A stretch of 64,000 nucleotides of DNA from the NCBI GenBank assembly GCA_012064385.1, contig QRDG01000231.1:1215584-1279583 (forward strand), read 5' to 3'. The position numbers and the translations under genes were made by a program. Position 1 is the stretch's first letter. Every line of letters starts with the position of its first letter. The notes under the pieces were generated by a model. The model ran no database searches and had not been told where the DNA came from. It was given only the letters and a program-made list of their open reading frames with translations. Source of the DNA: Puccinellia tenuiflora. Taxonomy: Eukaryota; Streptophyta; Magnoliopsida; Poales; Poaceae. Shown one piece after another: positions 11,993 through 23,526 of this stretch.

Positions 11993-14900
11993 ATGCTCCT
12001 CCGCCTCCTCTCTTCCGCCTCTCGCGCCATCGCAGCAAAACCTCACCCACCCCAAACCCTAGCCGCTGCTGCCACCTCGACCACCCGGCGGCTCGCGGCC
12101 ATGGCGGGGAGCCGGGAGGCGTTCCGCGTGGCGGTGGCCAACACGCTGGAGCGGCGCCTCTTCTACGTGCCGTCCTTCAAGATCTACGGCGGCGTCGCCG
12201 GGCTCTATGACTACGGGCCGCCAGGGTGCGCCGTCAAGGCCAACGTCCTCGCCTTCTGGCGGCAGGTAGCCGCTCACGTACCTCTCTCCTACTACTTATC
12301 GAGCTTGTAGAGTCGTAGATTGGGCCGAGTCGTCGAGCGAAAGGCCGCCTCGCATGTTCGCCTCCTTTTGGTTCTGAGTTGTGGCGGACGGAGGAAGCTG
12401 CAAGTGGAGCTAATGGGTAATTTGGTGGCCTTTACTTGCAAGTAGTGAGCTGAAGTCAGGCTTACTGTAGCTAAGTGATGTGCCGTGTTGGTTTTCTTTT
12501 TGTAATACTTGTGCTGTGTCGTGTAGACGCGTAGCATGTGTGGTTTCTGAAGCTGGCTATCTTTTTGATAAAAAAGAAAGGTGCCTACTGGATACTCTAC
12601 AGCCGTTTTTTTTTAAATGGCATGTAAATTGGAGCTGAATTCATTTTCACCACTTTGTAGATTAGGAGGAAATTGGTCTGGTTTCCTTAACTTGTAAACT
12701 TAAACTTTATGAATGCGGGAGATTAAGAGCAATGATGAACTTATACTGAATTTACTTCCTTACTTTGTACTGCTTCTGAGTCATAATGTAGCTCGCTGTA
12801 GACACTTTGAGCATCAGTTTCTATGAAAATATATCGTGTTAAATAAATTCAGTGTTGGATTATTAAAATATATCTGATGATAGATCTAGTGTCAATTTAA
12901 TGTTGTAGATATATTGGTATTTTTTATGCTGATGGTGAAACCTAAAATTGTTCGACTATCACAGATTCTAAGACGACCTAAATTGTGACTCAGAGGGAGT
13001 AGAAGCTTAGGAGGCAGTTTCTGTTCCTTATTCCTTATGTTATGATTGTGGTATATTAGGCTGCAAATGTGCTCTTGATTTCAATTCATAAGAGTAGGAA
13101 TTTTAGTGCATCTTGATGTAACTGGCTGTGTTGTACAATTTCAAACTTGCTCAATCACACTTTTTACTTTTTTGATAGATTAAATGGTGTTTTTCTCGCT
13201 TCAACTCAAACCTCTCAGAATATTTCTTGATTTTATAATATTTTTTCCAACCAATCCCTCATGTTGAGGTACTGCGCTAGAGCAGATTATTTTTTATGTC
13301 GAGGTACTACACTAAGGCATGCATGTGCTGCTAATTTAGTGTTTCCTTGTATTATACATGATTGTAGGTTGATCAATTATTTGCTTATACCCTTGCTACT
13401 AATCTCTGGAGTTGGCTTCTTGTATTATCTGTGATTGAAAGTTGGTTGCTCATTAGCCTATACCGTGCTTCATCTTTTGTACTCCCTCCGATCCATAAAA
13501 AGTGTCTAGTAATGAGCGACACTTTTTATGGATCGGAGGGAGTATTAATATCATAATATGGTTTATGTTTGCTTTTACATGTCTCATGACTTACCACCCC
13601 TACTCATTCTACTTCACTTCCCCTTGGCTTAAAAAGCCAGAACACCGCCCTTTTGGATTTGATACGCTGACTATGATTATTGAGGAATTTGTGTTAAAAA
13701 TATTGAGCTTTATAGAATAATATTTACGGGAGTAATGTTCTGCGAAATTTTTATCACAACTAAACATGCTGTTGGTAATGCTCTAAATAGTGGTAAACCG
13801 TTAATGGATGGCTCACCTTGTAGCATTCTAGGGGAAGTGACCTTTAAGCAGTTTAACAACTAAATATAAATGTTTACGTGCAATCTTGTTGGTAATGCTC
13901 TAAATAGCGGTAAGCGGTTAATGGATGGCTCACCTTGTAGAATTCTAGGGGAAGTGACCTTTAAGCAGTTTAACAACTAAATATAAATGTTTACGTGCAA
14001 TCTTAGGCTCTTAGCTATAGAAGAAACATACAGCCTAAAAGTGAGTGAGCTGTAAATTTTCCATGTATAAATGTATTGTTTCACACGAGAATTTCGCCAC
14101 GGGTTTAGACAATACTAGCTTAAACCTTTTAATGATGGAAGGAACTAACGTACTAAGCAGTATGTAACTGAAACAAGAAGTAAACCTGCAAAAGGAACAC
14201 AATTTTCCTCTGGACACGATTTAAGCCTTTGCAGCACTTCAAGGCCTACTTAACGTTTACCTGCCGCTGCATTTGTAGTAGTAGTAAGTTAGTCTCACAA
14301 AGTTCACATTTATAATTATTCAGCAATTTGCATAATGAACAGGCTCCAAAAAGGTCTTTGCAGCTGCATAGGCGCTACACAATCCTCGCTGTAATTTCAC
14401 AAAGGCAGCGGATTGGGGTGCCATAGCCACCTAGTTGGGTGCTGCAGCCATTGAGTCTACCTGGCGCTGCCGTACTCCCTCACTATCGGTCAGTTCGTTT
14501 TGCCCATCCCAAAGGGCCTCCCCAACTGGCCAACTGGAACTCTACACTGATCAACTAATCCCCAAAGTGCCTCCCCAACCGGCAAAATGATGATAGAAAT
14601 TCATGTTGTTGGCTGTCTTCCTCAGTACACAACCCACACTCTGGAGCACTTGGTCCATGGGCTCAACCAACTAAGACATCGAACCACATTTGCACAAATG
14701 CCCTGGACACAGTGATGAATACAGGTTCATTCATCTCTGTGTGTGTGGGTCGGGTCCGCGGGGTGGGTCGGTCTCTTTCCTTTCACCTTCTTCCACCTTG
14801 TGTTTCATCCTTGCTTCCCTCTTTTTTCTCTGCTCACTTCCCTTGCCTCTCCACTGCTAGCTGGGTGACTTCTGGAATACTGTTTATGAAACCTCATGAG

Positions 14901-17900
14901 GATGAATGCATTCCTAAGTTCATACTCTTCAAAAAAAAATCTATTTACGTAAATAAGTAGAAACTTCTATATTTATAATGTTAGTGACAAAAGTCACAAT
15001 TAAGTTTTATTGATATGTGCATGTGAAACGTTGCCCCTATCATCATGGATGATAACAAGAAAAACTAAGAAACATTACATGGATGTAGATTTCATTCTGT
15101 ATAGAAGGCATCATTCTAGTAATCTTTAGCCTAGGATTTATTTGATATATTATCTTATGTAAATTTTATGACATTATATTTGTAGATAGACAATCAACTT
15201 ACCATCTACTTGTGTTTTCCTCCTTAGCATTTTGTGTTGGAGGAAGGGATGCTTGAGGTGGACTGTCCATGTGTGACACCAGAAGTTGTGTTGAAGGCCT
15301 CTGGCCATGTGGAGAAGTTTACAGACTTGATGGTTAAAGATGAAAAGACAGGCAGCTGCTATCGTGCTGATCACTTACTCAAGGACTTCTGTAAGGATAA
15401 GCTTGAGAGAGACACCGCATTGTCACCAGAGAAAATAGATGAATTAAACCATGTTCTTGCTGTCTTGGATGATCTTTCGGCTGAACAGTTAGGTGCTAAG
15501 ATCAAGGAGTATGGGATTGTTGCTCCTGACACAAAAAATCCATTGTCAGATCCGTACCCCTTTAATCTCATGTTTCAGACGTCCATTGGACCATCAGGTT
15601 TGAGCGCAGGGTAAGGCCAAGAATAACTCAGAATGTTCTGCTATGTTCAGTCTAGTTTAAGCTAATGTGCTATATCTGTTTTGCAGGTATATGAGGCCAG
15701 AGACAGCACAAGGTATCTTTGTCAACTTCAAAGACTTGTATTACTACAATGGCAACAAGCTACCCTTCGCAGCAGCCCAAATTGGCCAGGCTTTCCGCAA
15801 TGAGGCATGACTCTGTTAACCACTTAAACCTCTGTTCATCTGCTTATTATCATTTGATGGAGTTTAGATCATCTATTCATCAACTTTCTTGCAAGGGTTT
15901 GTATTATTTTATATATTAACTTGTTTTTGAGGGTTTACATCCTATACTTATTAACATATTTGCCATCTACCAGGCGTTAAAACATATGAAAGACTCCTGT
16001 TGATTATATTGTTCATGTTCATCTTTGGTACATAAAATAGGCTGAATTCTTCATCTTGTTTGTTAGGTATTCGTATTCAGCATACAAATAGTCCTTTTTT
16101 TTGCCATTAGTTCAAGCTCTGTTCTACTTTCTACCATTAGCAAAATGCACTCCTCTCTTTTGACACGGTTCCTTCAGCACGCTGTTCTCTTTTGCCATCC
16201 CCGTCTTGGACTATCTTCTGTCGTTAATTTTTGCCCCGAAAAGACAAAGCTAGTTTACAGATAGGAATGGCAAAAGTTTGAGTTACATTTTAACGTTGAT
16301 TGCATGAATAATATAAACTCAAACCAGCGGTAAACAAAATTTACTGAATATTTTTTGTCTGGTTACGGTGTAGTTGTGGTGGAAACTAGTGCAACTACTA
16401 ATAACTGTAGGGTATTGGTTAATAACCTCTGTGATCTGAGACAACCTTGTTTCACTAGATATCTCCTCGTCAAGGCCTTCTGAGAGTCCGTGAATTTACA
16501 TTAGCGGAGATTGAGCACTTCGTGGACCCAGAGGACAAATCACATCCAAAGTTTAGTGATGTTTCTGATCTAGAGTTCCTGATGTTCCCGAGAGAAGAGC
16601 AACTAACAGGAAAATCAGCCACAAAACTTAAGCTCGGCGGAGCCGTATCTGAGGTGCTATATTTGTTACACTTCTAGCAATATCTGATTTCAACTCTTGC
16701 TTTTGCTACTCTTAGTACGCTCTTAACTAGCAGTTTTGAGTTTGACGTCTGTTTCTAAGCAACACTTGCTGCAACCGGCAGGGAACTGTGAACAATGAGA
16801 CCCTTGGCTATTTTATTGGAAGGGTCTATCTCTTCTTGACGCAGCTTGGGATTGACAAAGACCGTCTACGGTTCCGACAACATCTACCAAATGAAATGGC
16901 TCACTACGCTGCTGATTGTTGGGATGCGGAGATAGAATGTTCTTATGGGTGGATCGAGTGTGTTGGAATTGCTGATAGATCTGCATATGACTTGCGTGCC
17001 CACTCGGTAAGTATCACCTTTCGATGCCTACTATCACCTGGAATTGCCATTCGATCTTCTGTCATATATAAATGCAAAAGCTATCTGACAGTATCAAACT
17101 ATAGAGCAGAGCATTTGTATTGAAAAACACTTCTACGAAATTGCCAACTGTTTGCCACTTTTTTCATTTTTTGTGGTTAATGTGTTACTTCATGGACAAT
17201 CTGATTTGTTTTGGCAAACATATTTTGTTATCTCAACTGCTGTCCCCGTTTGAGTTCCTGAAAAATATACATCAATTTCATCAATGTTCCAACTTATCGA
17301 CAGTATTAATTTGTTCTACAGTTCTAGGCCCAAAAGTCAGTGGTGCAGTGCTCATGTATTTCTGTGTGAAGTGTCTTTTGCACATATCTATTGTAATAGA
17401 ACTAATCCTATGCTGCTACCAATAATAAGCAGGATAAAAGTGGTGTTCCACTTGAAGCACATGAAAAATTTGCAGAACCCAGAGAAGTGGAGGTGAGGCT
17501 TACTTTTGGTACAAGTTTCTCATTGTACACTGAATATTTGAATTATTAATACTGAACTCGCTGCTGCTTTGGCTAATGACAAGTTTCTTCTTGGCACAAT
17601 TAGAAATTAGTTATAACCCCATCAAAGAAGGAGCTTGGTCTTGCGTTCAAAGGGAGCCAAAAGATGGTTCTCGAAGCATTGGAAGTAAGTTCCATCTCCA
17701 CATTAACTTGTTACATCTTGTAGCTGCTGTGCTGATCGATGCACCTTCTCCGCCGGCAGGCCATGGGTGAGACTGAAGCTTTGGGTATGAAATCAGTTTT
17801 AGAGTCTAAAGGGGAGGTTGAGTTTAAGGTGTGTACCCTTGGGAAGGATGTTACCATAAAGAAAAATATGGTTTCAATTAACATCGAGAAGAAAAAGGAA

Positions 17901-19286
17901 CATCAAAGGAAATTTACTCCTTCTGTCATAGAGCCATCCTTTGGCATAGGGAGAATTATTTACTGCTTGTTCGAACATTGCTTCTACCAAAGGACTGGCA
18001 AGACGGAGGATGAGCAGTTGAATGTGTTTGGTTTCCCCCCTCTTGTTGCTCCAATTAAGTGTACCGTGTTTCCGCTGGTTAAGATTGAGAAATTTGATGT
18101 TGTCGCTAAGAAAATTTCAAAAGCATTGACAGCGGCAGGGATTTCTCACATTATCGACATGACAGGTACACTTCTGAACTTAACGGAAAACCATTGTGTT
18201 CTATTCTAACTATATGAAGTGTTGCAGTTTGCATATCGTGACTTGATTGTTACACCTGAGTTTTAGTTTTTGATCTTTGTTTCACCCTACTAATCTTCCA
18301 GAGATGAGATATATGAGAAATAGTTCTTGATTTTTTGTCAATTGACTGTTAACTTGTTCCTAGTTGCTGTCTCATCTATACCAATATAAAAGGCATGGGG
18401 TAGGTTTGATCCAAACAATCTAGACGTAAGAAAAATGATCCAATGGATGAGAAATAAGTTGGAAACTTGCACCCCACATTCACTCACGCACTAATTACCC
18501 TCTTAAATGCATACTCACTTTCTCAAGTTTCACCAAATATTATGTTTTGCATCATATTCTCCTGTTTCATTTATAGTCCACTATTGCACTCAGTGCTCCC
18601 TCCATCTGGCCTCTTCTCTTGGTTTTATATGTCACTATGTCAGTAGTACACCTCCTTGAGTTGCAGATTTAAGTACATATTTTTTGTGATAGCAATTGTT
18701 GAAAACATGTATTGCACGTACAGGGTTAAGCTACAAAACATTTAGTTGAATTGTCAATATTTAATCTGTATAAGATGGTATTCATATATACTTTTGAATC
18801 TTCTGTCTCGATTGCTGCCTTGGTGAACATCGATATTTGTCGCACTCCTTTAGGATTATATTGTTGACTTCTTTCTTTCAAAAATGTTTCAATTGTATGA
18901 ATCATAACATGCAATTCGTTCTTCAAAATACGCTGTTATGTTAATGGTCTACTAAGCAGTCATGCAAAATTGTCAGGACGGGAAACCCTATCTTGTACAT
19001 TCTGTGAGTAATTTGTGCCTTGGGTACTGTTGCAGGCAACTCAATTGGTAAGCGGTATGCAAGGACAGACGAGATTGGTGTCCCCCTGGCAATCACGGTC
19101 GACTCGATTACAAGTGTGACTGTCCGCGACAGGGACAGCAAGGACCAGATCCGTGTCGAGGTTGATGAGGTGGCCTCGGTTGTGAAGGAAGTGACCGATG
19201 GACAGAGCACCTGGGCAGACATCATGTGGAGATACCCAGCACATACCCCCTCGGCCGCTGATGAGGAAGAAACTTCAGAAACCTGA
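11993..19286 (+). CDS. Glycine--tRNA ligase (class II), probably dual mitochondrial/cytosolic
   Basis: This enzyme charges tRNA-Gly with glycine. Nine exons join in frame: 11993-12265, 15228-15610, 15687-15804, 16459-16653, 16782-17006, 17433-17492, 17604-17684, 17760-18165 and 19036-19286, giving 663 residues. Exon 1 holds the GlyRS signature FYVPSFKIYGGVAGLYDYGP. Exon 3 has YMRPETAQGIFVNF, exon 4 RVREFTLAEIEHF (class II motif 2) and exon 8 EPSFGIGRI (motif 3, near residue 504). The anticodon-binding domain fills the C-terminus. The first ATG adds 36 residues rich in Arg, Ser and Ala with no acidic residue, typical of a mitochondrial presequence. The second in-frame ATG (12101, MAGSREAF) would give a cytosolic form. 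Plant GlyRS of this eukaryotic type is known to be shared between cytosol and mitochondria; the mechanism here is inferred. All introns are GT-AG except intron 3, which has a GC donor at 15805. Confidence 0.93.
13482..13542. mobile_element. 61-bp Stowaway-like (Tc1/Mariner) MITE in GlyRS intron 1
   Basis: A near-perfect foldback begins CTCCCTCCGATCCATAAAAA and ends with its inverted complement. It is flanked on both sides by the TA dinucleotide (13480-13481 and 13543-13544). The CTCCCTCC terminus and TA target are diagnostic of Stowaway elements. Almost the whole element is the two arms, with a loop of about 10 bp. Confidence 0.85.
13771..14004. repeat. 117-bp tandem duplication in GlyRS intron 1
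   Basis: Two head-to-tail copies, 13771-13887 and 13888-14004, both start GTTGGTAATGCTCTAAATAG and end TTTACGTGCAATCTT. Only a handful of substitutions separate them, so the duplication is recent. It lies deep inside a 2962-bp intron and no function is evident. Confidence 0.9.
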
Positions 19287-19668
19287 AGAGGAAGAAACTT
19301 CAGAACGTGGACTGATGGTTGTCCTCCTGAGTTTCTGATGCCTGCGTAGTGTTGGTGTTAACGTAGGATTGTCCTGTAATCCTACAGCTGGTTTCCTTCG
19401 CATACGATTCTCATCTGTTTTCTGTTAATATTTACTGCTCCCGCATGTACATCTCGTGTGATTAAAAGTAATAGGCATTTTTTTGGGGTCAGTTTGATAT
19501 AGTTCAGATTTTACATGTGCATTCTGACCCCATAGTAGAGCATTTTATGACTTGTCTGGCAAAGTATGAGCGAAGTTGTCAATCTAAAATCACTTCTGTT
19601 TTGTTGGTAGGATTGGAACGATTAACCCAAACATACACTTTGGATTTACAAAGCATGAGCAAAGTCTT

Positions 19669-20525
19669 TTTTTTAAGCTGCCATCCAGGCATTTATTTAA
19701 ATATTTGGCAGGTTCATATCTGATTGCAAAGTATCAACCAGATAAGCAGGGATTACATCAGCAATTACAAGCCCAATTTCCTGGGAGAGAGCATTCCTAG
19801 CACAGCAATGAGCTGCTGAATTCTCACTTCTCTTCACGAATCTAAGCTTGAATCCCTGAAACTAGGCCTGTAAGTGAGTAAGCTCTATTGCGTCTACCAG
19901 TTTGCCACTTATACCCACTTAATTAAAAAAGGCTATACTTTTTTATGAATAGAGCTAAGCGACGAACGGAAATGTGGTTTGACTGCAAGCTCGAGTCATT
20001 GTTTGGTGGATTTGAGCTGGCTAAACGTCTGTCATGAACGTAAACGGAAGAAATTATAACCCTAATTAATTAAGTGGGTATAAGTGGCAAGCTAGTAGAC
20101 GTATTAGGGCTTACCCACTTACAGGCCTACCTGAAACTTATGGAGGTAGCTACGCATTTCCTTGCATAAAAGCCCTCCCATGGATCTATCATCTCCTTTC
20201 TCCCATAGAGAACACACATTTTGGCAATCTGTTTCAATTACGACCTTCTGGTTATTCAGCTCGGTTGCCATTAACACTGCATCCCTACAGGCTGTCATCT
20301 CAATAGCAAGAGGGTCAGTAATACCTTAATACTTCACACTTCGAGCTTGACGAAACCTCCCCATATGGTCCCGAGCTACAACGCCAGTGGCAGCGCATCT
20401 CAACAGCGTGTTGATCGCCCCATCCGCATTCAGCTTAACCCATCCCTCCTCTGGTAGACACCATCTCTGTATCACACTGGTCCTATCAAACCTAAAATTA
20501 CCGCCCTTGGCCCAAAGAGGCAACG
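19669..20525 (-). pseudogene. LINE-type RNase H domain fragment, split by a MITE
   Basis: Minus-strand translation around 20523-20326 gives EGWVKLNADGAINT and GVVARDHMGRF, the start of the plant LINE/RVT_3 type RNase H. Further down, after the MITE, the minus strand reads FVKRSENSAAHCCARNAL, the C-terminal part of the same domain. Frameshifts and stops interrupt it. A T-run on the plus strand at 19669-19676 fits a degraded poly-A tail of a minus-strand insertion. The MITE at 19863-20129 separates the two halves exactly. No reverse transcriptase region is present, so this is a 5'-truncated copy or a domesticated RNase H-like fragment. Confidence 0.7.
19863..20129. mobile_element. 267-bp foldback MITE with long TIRs and 8-bp TSD
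   Basis: The left end is TAGGCCTGTAAGTGAGTAAG and the right end is its near inverse, ending CACTTACAGGCCTA. The arms extend about 65 bp and include GCCACTTATACCCACTTAAT. The flanks CCTGAAAC (19855-19862 and 20130-20137) are an exact 8-bp target duplication, or 9 bp if a T is counted. The 8-bp duplication suggests hAT and the long arms and 9-bp reading suggest Mutator, so the superfamily is left open. Confidence 0.85.
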
Positions 20526-21095
20526 AAGTATGAGCGAAGTTGTCTATCTAAAATCACTTCTGAGTTAAGACCAGCTAGACCAAATAGTCGACTCCTAAAA
20601 AAAAAAGAGACACGATCCGGAAGGAAAAGAAGCTAAACCTGCTCCCAAAAAAATTGATTGCATTTCAATATCATAATGTGAGATCTAAAAATATTGAACT
20701 AATATTTGTATTAAATGGAGCTGGGGTGCAGCAAACTGGAAAGAGCTAGATCAACTGACTGTTGGTTCATTCTTTCTAGCCTAGCGCATTTTTCTGTGAG
20801 CAAAAGTTGAAGAATAACGGTGCGCTAGTGCATTTTCTCCAGATTTGAATCATATTTTTCAGTATATATAATATGAATCATTTATTTTCTTAGGTGAGTT
20901 TGAATGGGGTGATAGGAGAATCTGAATCATATTAACGAACGAAAATAGGAATGTTTCGTTTCCGTAAATAAAGTAAATAATTTGAAATGGTTCCAGACTT
21001 GAATTTTCTTCTTTAGAATACTTGAAATTTGTTTTTTTGAGGGATAGAATACTTGAAACTGGAAGGATTAGTTCCAGACTTCCAGGAGGTTATAC

Positions 21096-21120
21096 TGGGC
21101 CTTGAGGGTATCCCGGCCCA
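21096..21120. promoter_or_regulatory. Paired site II elements (TGGGCC) upstream of the Rieske gene
   Basis: TGGGCC occurs on the plus strand at 21096-21101 and on the minus strand at 21115-21120 (GGCCCA), about 195-215 bp before the ATG. TGGGCC/T site II motifs are known to be common in promoters of plant nuclear genes for mitochondrial respiration. The regulatory role here is inferred from motif and position only. Confidence 0.45.
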
Positions 21121-21313
21121 GTAAAGCCTACCAAGCCGGAGAAGCCGATCCCAAGCAGCGCAGCGCACCGCCCCTCAATACTTGTTGCTCCGCCTCTCAT
21201 TCTCTCTCCTCTTCTCTAGCGTCTTCCCCCTTCCGTGAGACGACCGAGCGAACCCTAGCCGAGATTAGACTACCACCCCCAAATCTCCGGAGGAAGACGA
21301 CACCGGCCACGAG

Positions 21314-23010
21314 ATGCTGAGGGTTGCGGGGAGGAGGCTCTCGTCTTCCCTCTCCTGGCGCCCCGCGGCGGCCGCCGGAGCCAGGGGACCGCTCGCAGGC
21401 GCCACCGGCCCAGGGAGAGACGACGACGACAACTCGGCCCGCCAGCCGCGATTCGCCATCGAGTCCCCCTTCTTCACCGCCGTGAGAGGTATCCGCGGTC
21501 TCGTCCCCCCCCCCCCCCCCCCCTCCCCTCACCAACGGACCAACCTCGTCTTCCTTCTCTACCTGATCTGTGTCGCATCCGTAGATTTCGCTTGGGTGTG
21601 AATTCGGATCTCGCGTGGTTTTGAGAAACATCGTTTGATCCGTGATGCGGAATTGATCTCCTCTTTGGATTAATCCCGTAGGGCTTGCAATTTTCATTCG
21701 ACCTACGTGTCTAGCGTTGGCGATTGCTTGCTGTGCCGTCGTACTGATCATTCTAGCGTGGATAGGACCTGTGGAGGATGGCCTAGTTTCTTACAATTTC
21801 ACAAAGCTTAGCGATTGCATACTTGTATGTGTTGACTGGCTTGATAATTTGAGCCACCTGTGCTTGCAAACACCTTGAAATGGATGTGCAGTGAGCTATA
21901 CCTGTCTAATTTATAATGGGATTTTAGTTGAGATGTTTCTATTGTATCATTCTACCTGCTGACAAATATGTGGACGAGGCGTAGTCATAAAACTGTAATA
22001 TTCTGATTGCTTGTTTTTTTTACCGTATTCTGATTGCTTGTTAATCCAGAAGTCTGGGTAACTTATTCTCACTGTTACTAGGAATGCTATTACACCAAAC
22101 GGAATGATTGTTCAAATAGAAGTACTTGGTACTTACTATGAGTTCCACAGGAGAAGATCCATTTACTACTCATCATTGTTTAGCGTGTGCCATGGTAGAT
22201 CTTATTCCTATCATTGTCAACTTCTGCAGGTTGTTTTACCCCTTGTTTGTGCTGGTGCAGTATTAAAACTACCATACTGTTTCTGCTGTTTATTGATGCC
22301 TAAATATGTGCTCTGCAATATTTCACTGTTAATTCATTCATACTACATATAATTCTGATGCAGGGTTTTCTTCGGCTGAAACACTTGTTCCACGGAACCA
22401 AGATGCTGGGCTGGCTGAACTCCCAGCAACTGTGGCTGCACTGAAGAACCCCAACTCAAAGGTGCTTTATGACCAGTACAACCATGAGAGATATCCTCCT
22501 GGAGATCCCAGCAAGCGTGCCTTTGCCTACTTTGTTCTGAGTGGTGGGAGGTTCGTATATGCATCACTGCTGCGTCTCCTCGTCTTGAAGTTTGTCCTGA
22601 GCATGTCAGCAAGTAAGGATGTGCTGGCGCTTGCATCCCTTGAGGTCGATCTATCCAGCATCGAGCCCGGCACCACAGTGACCGTCAAGTGGCGTGGAAA
22701 GCCAGTCTTCATCAGGCGCCGGACAGACGATGACATCAAGCTGGCCAACAGCGTGGATGTTGCGTCCCTGCGTGACCCGCAGGAAGATGCTGTGCGTGTG
22801 AAGAACCCGGAGTGGCTGGTGGTTATCGGTGTGTGCACTCATCTTGGTTGCATTCCCCTCCCCAACTCTGGAGACTTTGGTGGCTGGTTCTGCCCGTGCC
22901 ATGGTTCCCACTACGACATCTCTGGCAGAATCCGCAAGGGCCCTGCCCCGTACAACCTGGAGGTCCCCACCTACAGTTTCTTGGAAGATAACAAGATGCT
23001 CATAGGCTAA
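21314..23010 (+). CDS. Cytochrome b-c1 complex subunit Rieske, mitochondrial precursor
   Basis: This is the 2Fe-2S subunit of respiratory complex III; it carries electrons from ubiquinol to cytochrome c1 in the inner membrane. Two exons, 21314-21488 and 22364-23010, join in frame with a GT-AG intron of 875 bp and encode 273 residues, the length expected for the plant protein. Exon 1 encodes an Arg/Ala-rich mitochondrial presequence (MLRVAGRRLSSSLSW). A membrane helix covers about residues 111-140. The cluster-binding boxes are CTHLGC (residues 216-221) and CPCHGSHY (235-242). Cys216, His218, Cys235 and His238 are the expected ligands, and Cys221 and Cys237 the expected disulfide. All are intact. 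A 19-base C-run (21505-21523) lies just inside the intron, near the donor site. Confidence 0.95.
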
Positions 23011-23394
23011 GAGCCCAAGACTTGCTACCTAAGACATATATCCTCCACAGGGGTGAATCCCTGTTGCGCTGTTATTTTTGTTTTCGATGTGGCTAGGACT
23101 TTCTGTTTCACGACTGTCGTCGCAACACCGATCCACTGTTATCTACCGGAGTGCATTTTGTCATGCAAAATAATTGTTTCTGCTATGTTGCTACTGAAAT
23201 GTATAAGTTATTTGGAGCTCATATTTCTGGAACACAATTGGAAGGATATTGGATACATCTTCTGGCCCTTGCCCCTCTTTTTGATAAATAACCAAACATG
23301 TTGTTCTTCCTGTCTATTATGTACTGTAGTATTTACTTTTATTCATTGAAGCTTTTTTATTGTTGGATGTGTGAACAAACTTCATGGACTTTTA

Positions 23395-23526
23395 TGTTGA
23401 TTTGAATGGTCCTTGATACTGCTGCCGCTGATGGTATGCCTGGCAAGGAGACTAGGTTTATGCTGATTCTAATGGTCATTGACACGGTGCTGCCGCTGAT
23501 GCAATGCCTGTCAGGGAGACCAAGTT
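23395..23526. repeat. Diverged 66-bp tandem duplication downstream of the Rieske gene
   Basis: Two adjacent units starting 'tgttgatttgaatgg' (23395) and 'tgctgattctaatgg' (23461) share the phrase GCTGCCGCTGATG and a GAGAC core in the same order. The rest of 23011-24414 is 3' UTR and AT-rich intergenic DNA with no gene that I can support. Confidence 0.6.

Larger units (their letters stand above)
19562..20562. repeat. Pair of 37-bp direct repeats bracketing the LINE fragment
   Basis: Copies at 19562-19598 and 20526-20562 begin AAGTATGAGCGAAGTTGTC and differ at one base. They enclose the RNase H fragment and its MITE. An unusually long target-site duplication of a LINE insertion is one explanation, although about 70 bp separate the left copy from the T-run at 19669. 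Confidence 0.75.

Noticed and set aside
17284..17496. A 70-codon frame overlapping GlyRS exon 6
   Set aside because: It is out of frame with the exon, and the exon junctions in the GlyRS frame explain the conserved part.
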